NCBI GenBank assembly: GCA_937995835.1 | Contig: CALKIV010000025.1 | Location: 132,564 to 196,563 of the forward strand | From: an uncultured Dysgonomonas sp. | GTDB lineage: Bacteria; Bacteroidota; Bacteroidia; Bacteroidales; Dysgonomonadaceae | DNA: 64,000 bases | Direction of reading: 5' to 3' | Shown here: positions 1 to 8,893 of the stretch, piece after piece | Numbering within the stretch: position 1 is the first letter of the stretch | Layout of the letters: each line of letters begins with the position of its first letter | Notes under the pieces: model-generated | What the model was told of the DNA's origin: nothing | What the model saw: only the letters and a program-made list of their open reading frames with translations | The model's database searches: none | Program-made: the position numbers and the translations under genes

Positions 1-2330
1 CACAACAGTTGTTCGATCTGTTCGATGACTTTAAATATATTGTTCCACAAGGAAGCCCAATGACTGGTATTGGTAACAATTTTCAGGTTGCTTCTTTGTC
101 CAACTGCTTTGTTATAGGTATAGACGGTTCGTCAGACTCCTATGGAGCCATTATTCGTATTGATGAAGAGCAAGTGCAACTCATGAAACGTAGAGGTGGG
201 GTGGGGCATGATCTGTCACATATCCGTCCACGTGGATCGGAAGTGAAAAACTCTGCGCTAACGTCTACAGGTCTTGTTCCTTTTATGGAAAGATATTCTA
301 ACTCAACAAGAGAAGTTGCACAAGACGGAAGACGTGGTGCGTTGATGTTGAGTGTTTCCATAAAACATCCAGATGCCGAATCGTTTATCGATGCTAAAAT
401 GGAAGAAGGAAAAGTAACGGGTGCCAATGTTTCGGTTAGAATTGACGACGACTTTATGAATGCTGTGGTGAGCGAAACTCCATATGTGCAGCAATATCCA
501 ATAGACTCTACTGATCCGTCTTACTCCAAAGATGTGGATGCTGCAGGGTTGTGGAAAAAGATTGTTCATAATGCATGGAGATCGGCAGAGCCAGGAGTGT
601 TGTTCTGGGATACTATTATAAGAGAATCCGTTCCTGACTGTTATGCTGACTTAGGATTTAAAACAATATCTACCAATCCATGTGGAGAGATACCATTGTG
701 TCCTTACGACAGTTGTCGTTTATTGGCAATCAATTTGTATTCTTATGTGGCTAATCCTTTCAAAAAGGATGCCTATTTTGATTTCGAATTATTTAAAAAA
801 CATGTTGAGTTGGCTCAACGTATAATGGATGATATCATTGATCTTGAAGCTGAAAAGATTGATGCCATCTTAGAAAAAATAAAATCTGACCCAGAATCGA
901 GTGAGGTGAAAACTCCTGAGATTCACTTATGGGAAAAAATTCGTAAAAAGACTTTGCAAGGACGTCGTACCGGTGTGGGAATAACTGCTGAGGGTGATAT
1001 GATAGCTGCAATGGGCTTACGTTATGGAACAGAAGAGGCAACTGCTTTTGCAGAAGAAGTGCAACGAACATTGGCTATTGCGGCTTACAGATCGTCTGTG
1101 AATCTTGCAAAAGAACGTGGAGCTTTTGAAATATATGACAATAAGAGAGAGGATAAAAATCCGTTTATAGCTCGTTTGGCTGAAGCTGATCCTAAACTAT
1201 ACAGTGATATGGTGAAGTTTGGAAGACGAAATATAGCTTGTTTGACCATTGCACCAACAGGATCGACTAGTATGATGACTCAAACTACATCTGGTATTGA
1301 GCCTGTATTCATGCCGGTGTATAAACGTCGTCGCAAGGTAAATCCAAATGACAAAGATGTTAGAATTGACTTTGTGGATGAAGTAGGTGATTCTTGGGAA
1401 GAATATATTGTGTTCCATCACAAGTTTGTGACGTGGATGGAGAACAATGGACATTCAACAACGAAGAAATATACCAGCGAAGAAATTGATCAATTAGTGG
1501 CACAGTCTCCATATTATAAGGCAACATCTAACGATGTGGACTGGAGAGAAAAAGTGAGAATGCAAGGACGTGTGCAAAAATGGGTAGATCACTCTATCAG
1601 TGTGACGATCAACTTGCCAAATGATGTGTCAGAAGATCTAATCAATGATCTGTATATCGAAGCTTGGAAGAGTGGATGTAAGGGCTGTACAGTTTACAGA
1701 GATGGCTCTCGTTCTGGTGTGTTGCTTGCTGCTGATGACAAGAAAAAAGAAGAACGTGAAGAGTGTTACGAGTTGCCGGCTATTGTAGGTTCTCGTCCTA
1801 AGGAACTAGATTGTGATGTAATTAAATTCCAAAACAATAAGGAAAAATGGATTGCATTTATCGGATTGCTGAATGGACGTCCTTATGAAATCTTTACCGG
1901 ACTTCAAGATGATGATGAAGGAATTATGCTTCCTAAGAGTGTTTCGGAGGGAATTATTATCCGAAATACTAACGAAGAGGGAGAGCGTTCTTATGACTTC
2001 CAGTTCAAAAACAGAAGAGGATACAAGACAACTATCGAAGGACTAAACGATAAGTTTAATCCTGAATATTGGAACTATGCCAAGCTGATCTCTGGAGTTT
2101 TACGTTATGGTATGCCTATTGATCAAGTTGTAAAACTAGTGCAGGGCTTGGAGCTTGATAGCGAAACCATCAACACTTGGAAAAATGGAGTGGAAAGGGC
2201 ACTGAAAAAATACTTGCCCAACAATCTGGAAGCTAAAGGACAAAAATGTCCGGTTTGTAATCTAGAATCGCTGATCTACGAAGAAGGATGTATGAAATGT
2301 ACAAACTGTGGAGCTTCCAAATGCGGCTAA
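1..2330 (+). CDS. nrdJ: Adenosylcobalamin-dependent (class II) ribonucleotide reductase, 5' end missing
   Basis: This enzyme reduces ribonucleotides to deoxyribonucleotides using a B12-derived thiyl radical, so it needs neither oxygen nor an activase. The reading frame is open at the left edge from base 3, so the true start lies outside the window. Roughly 775 residues are visible; family members in Bacteroidota are usually somewhat above 800, so only the extreme N-terminus is lost. Seen in the sequence: the substrate-site cysteine in SLSNCFVIG, the radical-site loop NPCGEIPLC (near base 675), the GCKGCTVYRDGSRSG segment, and a C-terminal four-cysteine element CPVC...CMKCTNC (about 2248-2310) that probably acts as the redox-active or zinc-ribbon tail. 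A strong terminator follows, so it ends its transcription unit. A cobalamin riboswitch would lie upstream and cannot be seen. Confidence 0.96.
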   Translation, partial: QQLFDLFDDFKYIVPQGSPMTGIGNNFQVASLSNCFVIGIDGSSDSYGAIIRIDEEQVQLMKRRGGVGHDLSHIRPRGSEVKNSALTSTGLVPFMERYSNSTREVAQDGRRGALMLSVSIKHPDAESFIDAKMEEGKVTGANVSVRIDDDFMNAVVSETPYVQQYPIDSTDPSYSKDVDAAGLWKKIVHNAWRSAEPGVLFWDTIIRESVPDCYADLGFKTISTNPCGEIPLCPYDSCRLLAINLYSYVANPFKKDAYFDFELFKKHVELAQRIMDDIIDLEAEKIDAILEKIKSDPESSEVKTPEIHLWEKIRKKTLQGRRTGVGITAEGDMIAAMGLRYGTEEATAFAEEVQRTLAIAAYRSSVNLAKERGAFEIYDNKREDKNPFIARLAEADPKLYSDMVKFGRRNIACLTIAPTGSTSMMTQTTSGIEPVFMPVYKRRRKVNPNDKDVRIDFVDEVGDSWEEYIVFHHKFVTWMENNGHSTTKKYTSEEIDQLVAQSPYYKATSNDVDWREKVRMQGRVQKWVDHSISVTINLPNDVSEDLINDLYIEAWKSGCKGCTVYRDGSRSGVLLAADDKKKEEREECYELPAIVGSRPKELDCDVIKFQNNKEKWIAFIGLLNGRPYEIFTGLQDDDEGIMLPKSVSEGIIIRNTNEEGERSYDFQFKNRRGYKTTIEGLNDKFNPEYWNYAKLISGVLRYGMPIDQVVKLVQGLELDSETINTWKNGVERALKKYLPNNLEAKGQKCPVCNLESLIYEEGCMKCTNCGASKCG

Positions 2331-2362
2331 TATATATGCGATATAATATATAAAATAAGATA

Positions 2363-2400
2363 GAAGGAGGAACAAAGATCGTTTTGGTTCCTCCTCTTTT
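2363..2400 (+). terminator. Intrinsic terminator after nrdJ
   Basis: GGAGGAAC (2366-2373) pairs perfectly with GTTCCTCC (2387-2394) around a 13-nt loop, and a short T-rich tract follows. It lies 33 bases past the nrdJ stop. Confidence 0.85.
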
Positions 2401-2435
2401 GATTTAATACAATTTTATTCTAAGAAAAAATAGAA

Positions 2436-2942
2436 ATGATAACTGTAACTGTTGAAGAGCGTGAGATCATAGATCAAATAATATATAAAAACACTCTTTG
2501 CTATGTGGGCATAATAGACCTTAATGGTTTGCCTTACGTCATTCCCATGAATTTTGGATATAAGGGAGATGTGATATATTTACATTCGGGGCCCGACTCG
2601 GGCAGCGTGTTGGCTTTGCAGAAGAATCCAAATATTTGTATCACTTTTTGTGAAGGGCAAGAGTTGATCTATCAGAATGAAGAAGTGGCTTGCAGCTACA
2701 GAATGAAGAGTAGTAGTGTGATCTGCAGGGGCAAAGTGGTATTTGAACAAGATTTTGATAAGAAGGTAGAGGCACTGAATATCATCATGTCGCAATACAC
2801 CGACAGGGAGTTCACTTATTCGGAGCCAGCAGTCAATAATGTACAGATCTGGAAGGTGCAGATAGATGATGTGTCGTCGAAAGTATTTGGAAGACCGCAC
2901 CGAAATTCAAGAAACTATAAAGAAGGGGAATCTTATTATTAG
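2436..2942 (+). CDS. Pyridoxamine 5'-phosphate oxidase-like flavin-binding protein
   Basis: This is a 168-residue single-domain protein of the split-barrel PNPOx-like superfamily, whose members bind FMN or F420. The N-terminal pattern (short helix, then a strand reading CYVGIIDLNGLPYVIPMNF, then YLHSGPDSGSVLALQKNP) is typical of the group that includes NimA-type nitroimidazole reductases and general stress proteins. It sits alone between the nrdJ terminator and the sulfatase gene, 45 bases upstream of the latter, and may be co-transcribed with it. Substrate and physiological role cannot be read from the sequence. A nitroimidazole-resistance role is possible for the family but is not supported here. 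Confidence 0.85.
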   Translation: MITVTVEEREIIDQIIYKNTLCYVGIIDLNGLPYVIPMNFGYKGDVIYLHSGPDSGSVLALQKNPNICITFCEGQELIYQNEEVACSYRMKSSSVICRGKVVFEQDFDKKVEALNIIMSQYTDREFTYSEPAVNNVQIWKVQIDDVSSKVFGRPHRNSRNYKEGESYY

Positions 2943-2987
2943 AGATTTTGAGATAAAATTTGCTAATTTTTTAAATATAAAACGAAA

Positions 2988-4955
2988 ATGAAATCGAACA
3001 ATTCCTATGGGTTGCTAAAGTATTTACTAGGACTATACCTATTGACGTTTGTAATGTTTACTCTCTTCAGAGTACTCTTTGCATACATCTTCTATGACGA
3101 TTTCTTGGTTTTATATGGTACTGCTGAAGAACTTCAGCCGATCTTGCTGAAAGCTTTTGCCAAAGGGTTTAGATATGATAATATTGTTTTGTCGTGTCTC
3201 TTTATTCTTCCTCTTTTGTCCATCTTACTTTCATGGTTTGTAAAGATAAAGTTGAAGTTGCATCTAACAATTTTGAAGGTCTATTTCATTATTAGCTTAG
3301 GTGTCTTGATGGCTTTGTCATGTTTAGATTTTCCGTACTACAATTATTTCTGGGCTCACCCTACACCTATCATCTTTAATTGGATGGGCTTTGGGGCTAC
3401 TTATGGAATGATTTTGCAAGAGAGTTCATATTATCCGTATCTCTTGCTCTATGCCTTGGTAATGGTAGTCATCATATTGTATCTGGTAAAAGCGGGGTCG
3501 TATACATTAAGTAGAGAAAAGAGAATCTCAATTTTTGATCATCCTCTTCTACAAATCACTCTCTTTATTGTGGCTGTCGTTATGTGTTTTTTCGGAACAA
3601 GAGGTCAGTTTGGCAAAGATCACATTGGTATATATGCTGCCTACTTCACAGATTTTACGCTTGTTTCTAACATAAGTCTGCATCCAGCTTACTATTTTGC
3701 CGTATATATTACAGATTATGAAGCTAAGTTTGAAGAATTGATGGATGGAAAAACAGCTGTCAGTCATGTTAAGAAAACATATGGTTTGATGGACAATGAC
3801 ACCACAGTATACCAAAATCCATTGAGCAGAAAGGTAGAGATGGATTCAAGCCGTCAGGTCAATAAGCTAAATGTGGTACTCGTTTTTATGGAATCCATGA
3901 GCGAGAATCTATTGCATCAGACTGTGAATAATAAGCCCCTTACCCCTTATCTTGATAGCTTAATTGAGAAGTCCTATTACTTCGAAAATTTCTATTCAGC
4001 CGGCATTCATACTAATCTTGGGGTTGGCAGTGTGTTTACGGGATATCCTGCTCGCTTCGGAAAGCATATGATGGGGCGTTATCCTCAAGAATATAAAGGT
4101 CTGTTACCAGCCTTGAGAGATCAGGGTTATCATACTTCTTTTTTTATTCCTAACGAGGAAGTATATGATAATATGGGCTTGTTTTTGAAAACCAATGGAC
4201 TTGATACTCTCTTTAGCGATAAGCACTATCGAGAAGAAGACAAGGTGAATAATTATGGGGTGCCTGATGATTTCTTATTAAATTTCTCGGCAAATGAGAT
4301 CAGCAAGTTCAGCGATACAGTGCCTTTCTTTGCTGGCATTTTGACGGTAAGCAATCATCCTCCTTACATCATTCCTCAAGAATTTAGAGGCATCAGTGAT
4401 GACGATGGAGTAGCAATTATCAATTATGTAGATCATTCTATCCAGACGTTTATGGAGAAAGCTTCACAGACAGCATGGTATGATAATACGGTGTTTGTTT
4501 TCTTTGGCGATCATGGCAAACGAGCAAACAATCATATATACAATATGTCATTGGGTTACAATCATATCCCTCTGATCATTTATTCTCCTACGTTTGAGGA
4601 TATACCTAAAAGATTCTCACAGTTTGGTGGGCAAATAGATATTTTCCCAACCCTCATGGGGCTTCTGAACCTCGAGTATACAAATAATAGTTTGGGAATT
4701 GATCTTCTGAAAGAGGAACGTCCGTATATGGTCTTCTGTTCTGATAATGATATGGGATGCATCAATGATTCACTTTTTTATGTGTTCAATCCACGAGAAA
4801 AAAGCGAAATAGTGTACGATTTACGTAAGACTGGGGATGTAACCAACTATTACGAAAAGTATAAGAATGAGGCTGCAGAAATGAAAGACTATGGGCTTTC
4901 TATTTTGACTGCCACAGATTATTTGACGAAAGAGGATTTAACTGGAAAATATTGA
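2988..4955 (+). CDS. LTA synthase-family membrane sulfatase / phosphoglycerol transferase
   Basis: This 655-residue protein has about five hydrophobic helices in the first 210 residues, followed by an extracytoplasmic alkaline-phosphatase-fold (sulfatase) domain. Visible motifs are VVLVFMESMSENL (metal-binding Glu), a Thr nucleophile region SAGIHTNLGVGSVFTGYP, TVSNHPPY, and FFGDHGKR (metal-binding Asp-His). This is the architecture of LtaS and of phosphoglycerol/phosphoethanolamine transferases. Gram-negative Bacteroidota do not make lipoteichoic acid, so the likely job is transfer of a phospholipid head group to an envelope glycan or lipid; the acceptor is unknown. It converges on tyrA and shares a bidirectional terminator with it. 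Confidence 0.9.
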   Translation: MKSNNSYGLLKYLLGLYLLTFVMFTLFRVLFAYIFYDDFLVLYGTAEELQPILLKAFAKGFRYDNIVLSCLFILPLLSILLSWFVKIKLKLHLTILKVYFIISLGVLMALSCLDFPYYNYFWAHPTPIIFNWMGFGATYGMILQESSYYPYLLLYALVMVVIILYLVKAGSYTLSREKRISIFDHPLLQITLFIVAVVMCFFGTRGQFGKDHIGIYAAYFTDFTLVSNISLHPAYYFAVYITDYEAKFEELMDGKTAVSHVKKTYGLMDNDTTVYQNPLSRKVEMDSSRQVNKLNVVLVFMESMSENLLHQTVNNKPLTPYLDSLIEKSYYFENFYSAGIHTNLGVGSVFTGYPARFGKHMMGRYPQEYKGLLPALRDQGYHTSFFIPNEEVYDNMGLFLKTNGLDTLFSDKHYREEDKVNNYGVPDDFLLNFSANEISKFSDTVPFFAGILTVSNHPPYIIPQEFRGISDDDGVAIINYVDHSIQTFMEKASQTAWYDNTVFVFFGDHGKRANNHIYNMSLGYNHIPLIIYSPTFEDIPKRFSQFGGQIDIFPTLMGLLNLEYTNNSLGIDLLKEERPYMVFCSDNDMGCINDSLFYVFNPREKSEIVYDLRKTGDVTNYYEKYKNEAAEMKDYGLSILTATDYLTKEDLTGKY

Positions 4956-4970
4956 TCCAATTTTAAGGAT

Positions 4971-5014
4971 AAAAAAACAGGTTGAGCATTCGATGTTCAA
5001 CCTGTTTTTGTTTG
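4971..5014. terminator. Bidirectional terminator between the sulfatase gene and tyrA
   Basis: AAACAGGTTGAGCAT / ATGTTCAACCTGTTT forms a long hairpin with A-tract and T-tract flanks, so it can stop transcription arriving from both converging genes. Confidence 0.9.
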
Positions 5015-5029
5015 TCAATATAGTATCTG

Positions 5030-5809
5030 TTACTTTTCAGCAATATTCTTTCTGACTTTTGTCAAGAATTTCAGCATAGCATCAGAGTCCTTATTCTCTA
5101 TGATTTTTAATAAACCTTTCAGCTCTTCTCTGATCTGTTCTACCTGATTGGCAGAATAGGGGTTGAAAAGAATCTCTGTCAACAAGAAATCGTCCTCAGA
5201 CAACAAGCCTTTGGCGATATTCATGTGTCGCTTAAAGGTTGTTCCCGGTGCATCTTGAGGCTTCATCACAGAGGCGAAAACCAAGGTAGACGCAAAAGGA
5301 ATGGACAACGAATAGGCAATCGTTTCGTCATGAGCATCGAACGTGTATTCAAAAACTCTCAGTTTTAGATTGTTGTATAAATCTTTGAAAAAGATCTTTC
5401 CCCAATGGTTCGACTCACTGATGATGATGGCGCTTTGTGTGCTCAGATCGTTGAGACTGGCAAAAGTGGGACCAAACATCGGGTGAGTGGACACAAAGGG
5501 CTGTTCTACTGAGGCATAAAACTCTTGTAATCCTGTCTTTACGGATGCTATATCCGAGATGATACAGTCTTTGCTGAGATAAGGAATCACTGCCTTAAAT
5601 GCCTCAATGGTATATTTGATGGTAGAAGCATTGATTACCAGTTCGGGATTGAATTCTCTTATTTCATCCAAATCCTTTATCCTTACGGTGTTGTATGTAA
5701 ATCTCAATCGTTTGGGATCGACATCATATACTGCCACTTCGTGATCGAAACTGAGTACATCGGCAAAGAATGAGCCCATCTTGCCTGCTCCTAAAATTAG
5801 TATTTTCAT
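5030..5809 (-). CDS. tyrA: Prephenate dehydrogenase
   Basis: It oxidatively decarboxylates prephenate to 4-hydroxyphenylpyruvate, the tyrosine-specific step. The N-terminus carries the NAD(P)-binding glycine motif ILGAGKMGSFF. The middle has SDIASVKTGL and the catalytic-histidine region STHPMFGP, and a helical dimerisation domain follows (residues about 160-259). At 259 residues it is a stand-alone short form without a chorismate mutase or ACT domain; the mutase activity is on the neighbouring DAHP synthase. It is the last gene of the attenuated Phe/Tyr operon, 15 bases after the DAHP synthase gene, and ends at a strong shared terminator. Confidence 0.95.
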   Translation of the reverse strand: MKILILGAGKMGSFFADVLSFDHEVAVYDVDPKRLRFTYNTVRIKDLDEIREFNPELVINASTIKYTIEAFKAVIPYLSKDCIISDIASVKTGLQEFYASVEQPFVSTHPMFGPTFASLNDLSTQSAIIISESNHWGKIFFKDLYNNLKLRVFEYTFDAHDETIAYSLSIPFASTLVFASVMKPQDAPGTTFKRHMNIAKGLLSEDDFLLTEILFNPYSANQVEQIREELKGLLKIIENKDSDAMLKFLTKVRKNIAEK

Positions 5810-5824
5810 TGTCCTGCCAAAGTT

Positions 5825-6886
5825 TTATTTACTCACAATATCTAGCTGTTGTCTTACTGATTCTTCGTGAATAGCCTCAAGCACCACACGCATAAATTCT
5901 GGATTCATTCCCATTTTAGTAGCTTCTGCTATTCTTCCTTTTAGGATATCTCCGTATCTATCTTGTTGGATGATAGGCATGTCGTGCTCTTTTTTGAATG
6001 TCCCGATTTCGCGAGAAACACGCATTCTCTTCGATAGTAGTTCCAAAAGACTTTGGTCTAATTCATCAATCTGCTTTCTCAAATCTTTCAAATCTTCAGT
6101 GGTTACTTTCGTATTTCTGATCACCAGATTGTCCAATATTTCTTTCAATCTTTCGGGTGTCACTTGTTGTTTGGCATCGCTCCAAGCCTCATCAGGGTTG
6201 CAGTGTGTTTCGATGATCAGTCCCTCGAAATTCAAGTCCATTGCTTGTTGGCTCAGTGGCTCTATCAATTCACGGCTACCACCAATGTGGCTAGGGTCGC
6301 AGATGATAGGTAGATCAGGCATACGACGTTTTAGCTCAATAGGGATGTGCCATTGTGGAATGTTTCTGTAAATGGTTTTGTCATAAGAACTGAATCCTCG
6401 GTGTATGGCTCCAATTTTGGTCAGACCCATAGCACTCAAGCGTTCCAATGCCCCAATCCATAACTCAAGGTCAGGATTCACAGGGTTTTTTACAAGCACA
6501 GGAATATCTACTCCTTGCAGAGCTTCAGCAATTTCTTGTACGGCGAAAGGGTTTGCTGTCGTACGTGCGCCTATCCATAGCATATCCATGCCATATTTTA
6601 GTGCTTCGTAAACGTGCTTTTGGGTGGCAACTTCTGTGGCAACATACATGCCTGTTTCTTGCTTCACTTTTTTCAACCAAGCCAGCCCCTCAGCTCCTAT
6701 TCCTTCAAAGCCTCCTGGTTTGGTTCTTGGTTTCCAAATGCCTGCACGCATAATTTTTACACCATTGGCTGCCAGCTGTTTGGCAATGGTCATTACTTGT
6801 TCTTCTGTTTCTGCGCTACATGGTCCTGCTATCACTAACGGACGCTTGGCGTCTATTCCGGGTAGTAAAATTGATTCTAATTTCAT
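5825..6886 (-). CDS. Bifunctional DAHP synthase (type I-beta) / chorismate mutase
   Basis: This fusion catalyses the first shikimate step (phosphoenolpyruvate + erythrose-4-phosphate to DAHP) and the branch-point step chorismate to prephenate. Residues about 1-255 are the KDO8P-like type I-beta synthase, with AGPCSAETEEQV, KPRTKPGGFEGIGAEGL, KNPVNPD, the HRGFSSYD segment and CDPSHIGG. Residues about 265-350 are an AroQ-type all-helical mutase with LRKQIDELDQSLLELLSKRM. This domain order is characteristic of Bacteroidota. Because pheA and tyrA here lack mutase domains, this protein must supply prephenate to both. It lies in the middle of the operon, so the committed step is under the same leader control as the end-product branches. 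Confidence 0.95.
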   Translation of the reverse strand: MKLESILLPGIDAKRPLVIAGPCSAETEEQVMTIAKQLAANGVKIMRAGIWKPRTKPGGFEGIGAEGLAWLKKVKQETGMYVATEVATQKHVYEALKYGMDMLWIGARTTANPFAVQEIAEALQGVDIPVLVKNPVNPDLELWIGALERLSAMGLTKIGAIHRGFSSYDKTIYRNIPQWHIPIELKRRMPDLPIICDPSHIGGSRELIEPLSQQAMDLNFEGLIIETHCNPDEAWSDAKQQVTPERLKEILDNLVIRNTKVTTEDLKDLRKQIDELDQSLLELLSKRMRVSREIGTFKKEHDMPIIQQDRYGDILKGRIAEATKMGMNPEFMRVVLEAIHEESVRQQLDIVSK

Positions 6887-6923
6887 TGTATGTTCTATTT
6901 TATTGATTATTCTTTATACTCTT

Positions 6924-7586
6924 TTATTTCACTTTGCCTTTAAGGCTTGTTAATCTTTGTTGGTCGTCAAAGGAGGCTTCTAATGCATCATCCTTTTTGC
7001 TGGCAAAAATCTCGAAGTCAAGTTCTTTCAGTGCATAGCCTTTTGCCGTTAGGTAATTTGCCAATGTTCGTTTATGATTGATGCCAAAGATGGAAATTAT
7101 TTCGGGAAACGTCTTCAGGATGCGAACTTGCTCGTTATACTTCACCTCGTCCACCAAATCAGACTCTAGTGTCATGAGCGCGATGCCATCTCCGTAATCA
7201 CCTGCATAATAGGCACTACTTCCAAATTTGCCGGAGGCTATGATGCCCAAAGCGTGCACATCGGTAGCTTCTATTTTATATTTTTCTTTGGTCAAAAATT
7301 CTACATTATAGTCTTCGCCCAACTTTTTCAATTCATTAGCTTGTTTCAATAGGTTTTCAGGTATCCCTGATGCCTCATTAGCCCAAGCCCAGAGCCATGT
7401 GCCCTCCTGATGCGAGTATGTTCCAAGGAGCTGTATTGGCATTTCTATGTCTCCAAAAGAGATCAGCCCTGTTGTCATGTCCACATTCCAAGCATGGTCT
7501 CCAATGACTTCGGCAAGGCTGTACTGTTTTTCAAAACCAATACCGGCATATTGCTCAAAGAGGGTGTCGTAGTTGATTATTTCCAT
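6924..7586 (-). CDS. DUF6882-like protein inside the aromatic operon
   Basis: This 220-residue soluble protein has no signal peptide or membrane segment. It resembles the DUF6882 family: WAWAN is preceded by the strand pattern IQLLGTYSHQEGTWLWAW and followed by ASGIPENLLKQANELKKLG. The biochemical role is unknown. It is firmly embedded in the operon: it starts 7 bases after the aminotransferase stop and lies 37 bases before the DAHP synthase gene, on the same strand. Base composition matches its neighbours, so there is no sign of recent transfer. A regulatory or enzyme-associated role in aromatic amino acid synthesis is possible but rests only on position. Confidence 0.75.
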   Translation of the reverse strand: MEIINYDTLFEQYAGIGFEKQYSLAEVIGDHAWNVDMTTGLISFGDIEMPIQLLGTYSHQEGTWLWAWANEASGIPENLLKQANELKKLGEDYNVEFLTKEKYKIEATDVHALGIIASGKFGSSAYYAGDYGDGIALMTLESDLVDEVKYNEQVRILKTFPEIISIFGINHKRTLANYLTAKGYALKELDFEIFASKKDDALEASFDDQQRLTSLKGKVK

Positions 7587-7593
7587 TGTTTTC

Positions 7594-8763
7594 TTATATT
7601 TTTTTTACTCTCTCTAAGGCTTCTGCCAACATTTTTTCGTTGCAGCAAAGCGATAGTCGGATGTATCTTTCTCCTTTGCTTCCGAAGATAAATCCCGGAG
7701 TGATGAATACATTTGCGTCATATAACACTTTGTCGGCCAGTGCTTCGCTTCCTTTGCAGCTTTCGGGGATGCGTCCCCAAAGAAACATGCCCACTTGCGA
7801 AGGGTCGAAGGTGCATCCAAGGGTAGTCATGATTTCCTCTGCCAGCTTTCTGCGCTCCAGATATAGTGTTATGTTCTTTTCGTTGTGCCACTCTTCGCTG
7901 TTGTTTAGGGCAGCAATGGTTGCCATTTGCATAGGCTTGAACTGTCCACTGTCGATGTTGCTCTTTACTTTTAGCACCCACTCAATGAATTGAGGATTAG
8001 ATGCTAACATTCCCATGCGCCAACCCGGCATATTGTGCGATTTGCTTAGCGAGTTGAGCTCGATGCAAATATCCTTTGCTCCTTCCACTTGCAAGATGCT
8101 CAATCGATTGGTATTCAGGATAAAGCTGTACGGATTGTCGTTCACTATCACGATGTTGTGCTTTTTCCCGAAAGCGACTAGTTTTTCTAACAATGGCATG
8201 GTCGAATTTGCTCCCGTTGGCATGTTGGGATAGTTGACCCACATCAGTTTGATATTGGTCAGATCCATTTTCTCTAAAGCCTCAAAATCGGGTTGCCAAC
8301 CTCTGTTTTCGTCCAATTCATAGGTGTGAATCTTTGCCCCCACCAAATTGCTCACCGAGGTGTAAGTGGGATATCCCGGATTGGGAACCAACACGCCATC
8401 TCCCGGATTGAGAAATGCAAGTGAGATGTGCAAGATACCCTCCTTAGATCCAATGAGAGGCTGTATTTCTTTGTTTGCATCCAACGACACGTTGAACCAT
8501 TTTTTATACCAACCTGCATAGGCTGCTCTCAGTTCGGCAATGCCCACATAAGGTTGATATCCGTGTGTATCAGTTCTTTGTGCTGATTCGCATAGGGCGT
8601 CTATCGTCTCTGGCGATGGTGGCATGTCAGGGCTACCGATGCCTAGGCTGATCACATTTTTGCCTGCTGCATTCATTGCTGCTACCTCTTTCAGCTTAGT
8701 TGAAAAGTAGTATTCTTTGATACTGTCTAAGCGTTTGGCTGGTTGTATGCTGTTTTGAGTCAT
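7594..8763 (-). CDS. Class I/II aminotransferase (probable aromatic amino acid aminotransferase)
   Basis: This PLP-dependent fold type I aminotransferase has 389 residues. Seen: the N-terminal ISLGIGSPDMPPSPETI, the substrate-loop region NPGYPTYTS, the NYPNMPTGA motif, the PLP-lysine segment ELNSLSKSHNMPGWRMGM, and a C-terminal Arg in RYIRLSLCC. Its close relatives include aspartate, aromatic and LL-diaminopimelate aminotransferases. Operon position between pheA and the DAHP synthase suggests that it converts phenylpyruvate and hydroxyphenylpyruvate to Phe and Tyr. The start is placed at the ATG at 8763; an upstream in-frame TTG at 8772 would add three residues and looks less likely. Confidence 0.9.
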   Translation of the reverse strand: MTQNSIQPAKRLDSIKEYYFSTKLKEVAAMNAAGKNVISLGIGSPDMPPSPETIDALCESAQRTDTHGYQPYVGIAELRAAYAGWYKKWFNVSLDANKEIQPLIGSKEGILHISLAFLNPGDGVLVPNPGYPTYTSVSNLVGAKIHTYELDENRGWQPDFEALEKMDLTNIKLMWVNYPNMPTGANSTMPLLEKLVAFGKKHNIVIVNDNPYSFILNTNRLSILQVEGAKDICIELNSLSKSHNMPGWRMGMLASNPQFIEWVLKVKSNIDSGQFKPMQMATIAALNNSEEWHNEKNITLYLERRKLAEEIMTTLGCTFDPSQVGMFLWGRIPESCKGSEALADKVLYDANVFITPGFIFGSKGERYIRLSLCCNEKMLAEALERVKKI

Positions 8764-8772
8764 GAGTTTCAA

Positions 8773-8893
8773 GTAATGAGTTTTGAGTTGAAAGTAATAA
8801 GTTATTTTCCACGTACAGAATTAATTAATGCTATTAGCATGGCTTTCACTTCATTTATTTCTTTATCTATATTATTATAATTTTTTCGTCTAT
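8773..8893 (-). pseudogene. Possible 3' remnant of a four-helix-bundle (23S IVS-type) gene, plus imperfect direct repeats
   Basis: On the minus strand just after pheA there is an uninterrupted stretch of about 32 codons without a start (about 8803-8897). It ends ...EVKAMLIALINSVRGK and a TAA. The amphipathic EI.EVKAMLIALI pattern resembles the C-terminal helix of four-helix-bundle proteins related to 23S rRNA intervening-sequence proteins. It is followed by two imperfect copies of a roughly 21-base unit (AACTTATTACTTTCAACTC and AACTCATTACTTGAAACTC) reaching the aminotransferase start codon. Homology is my judgement from pattern only. Confidence 0.3.

Noticed and set aside
2436..2942. Nitroimidazole-resistance (nim) gene
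   Set aside because: The PNPOx-like fold is shared by many flavoproteins; nothing specific to Nim can be confirmed from sequence alone.
5970..6953. Several overlapping plus-strand frames opposite the DAHP synthase gene
   Set aside because: They are shadows of a strongly supported enzyme; compositions are Ser/Cys/Leu-rich without motifs.
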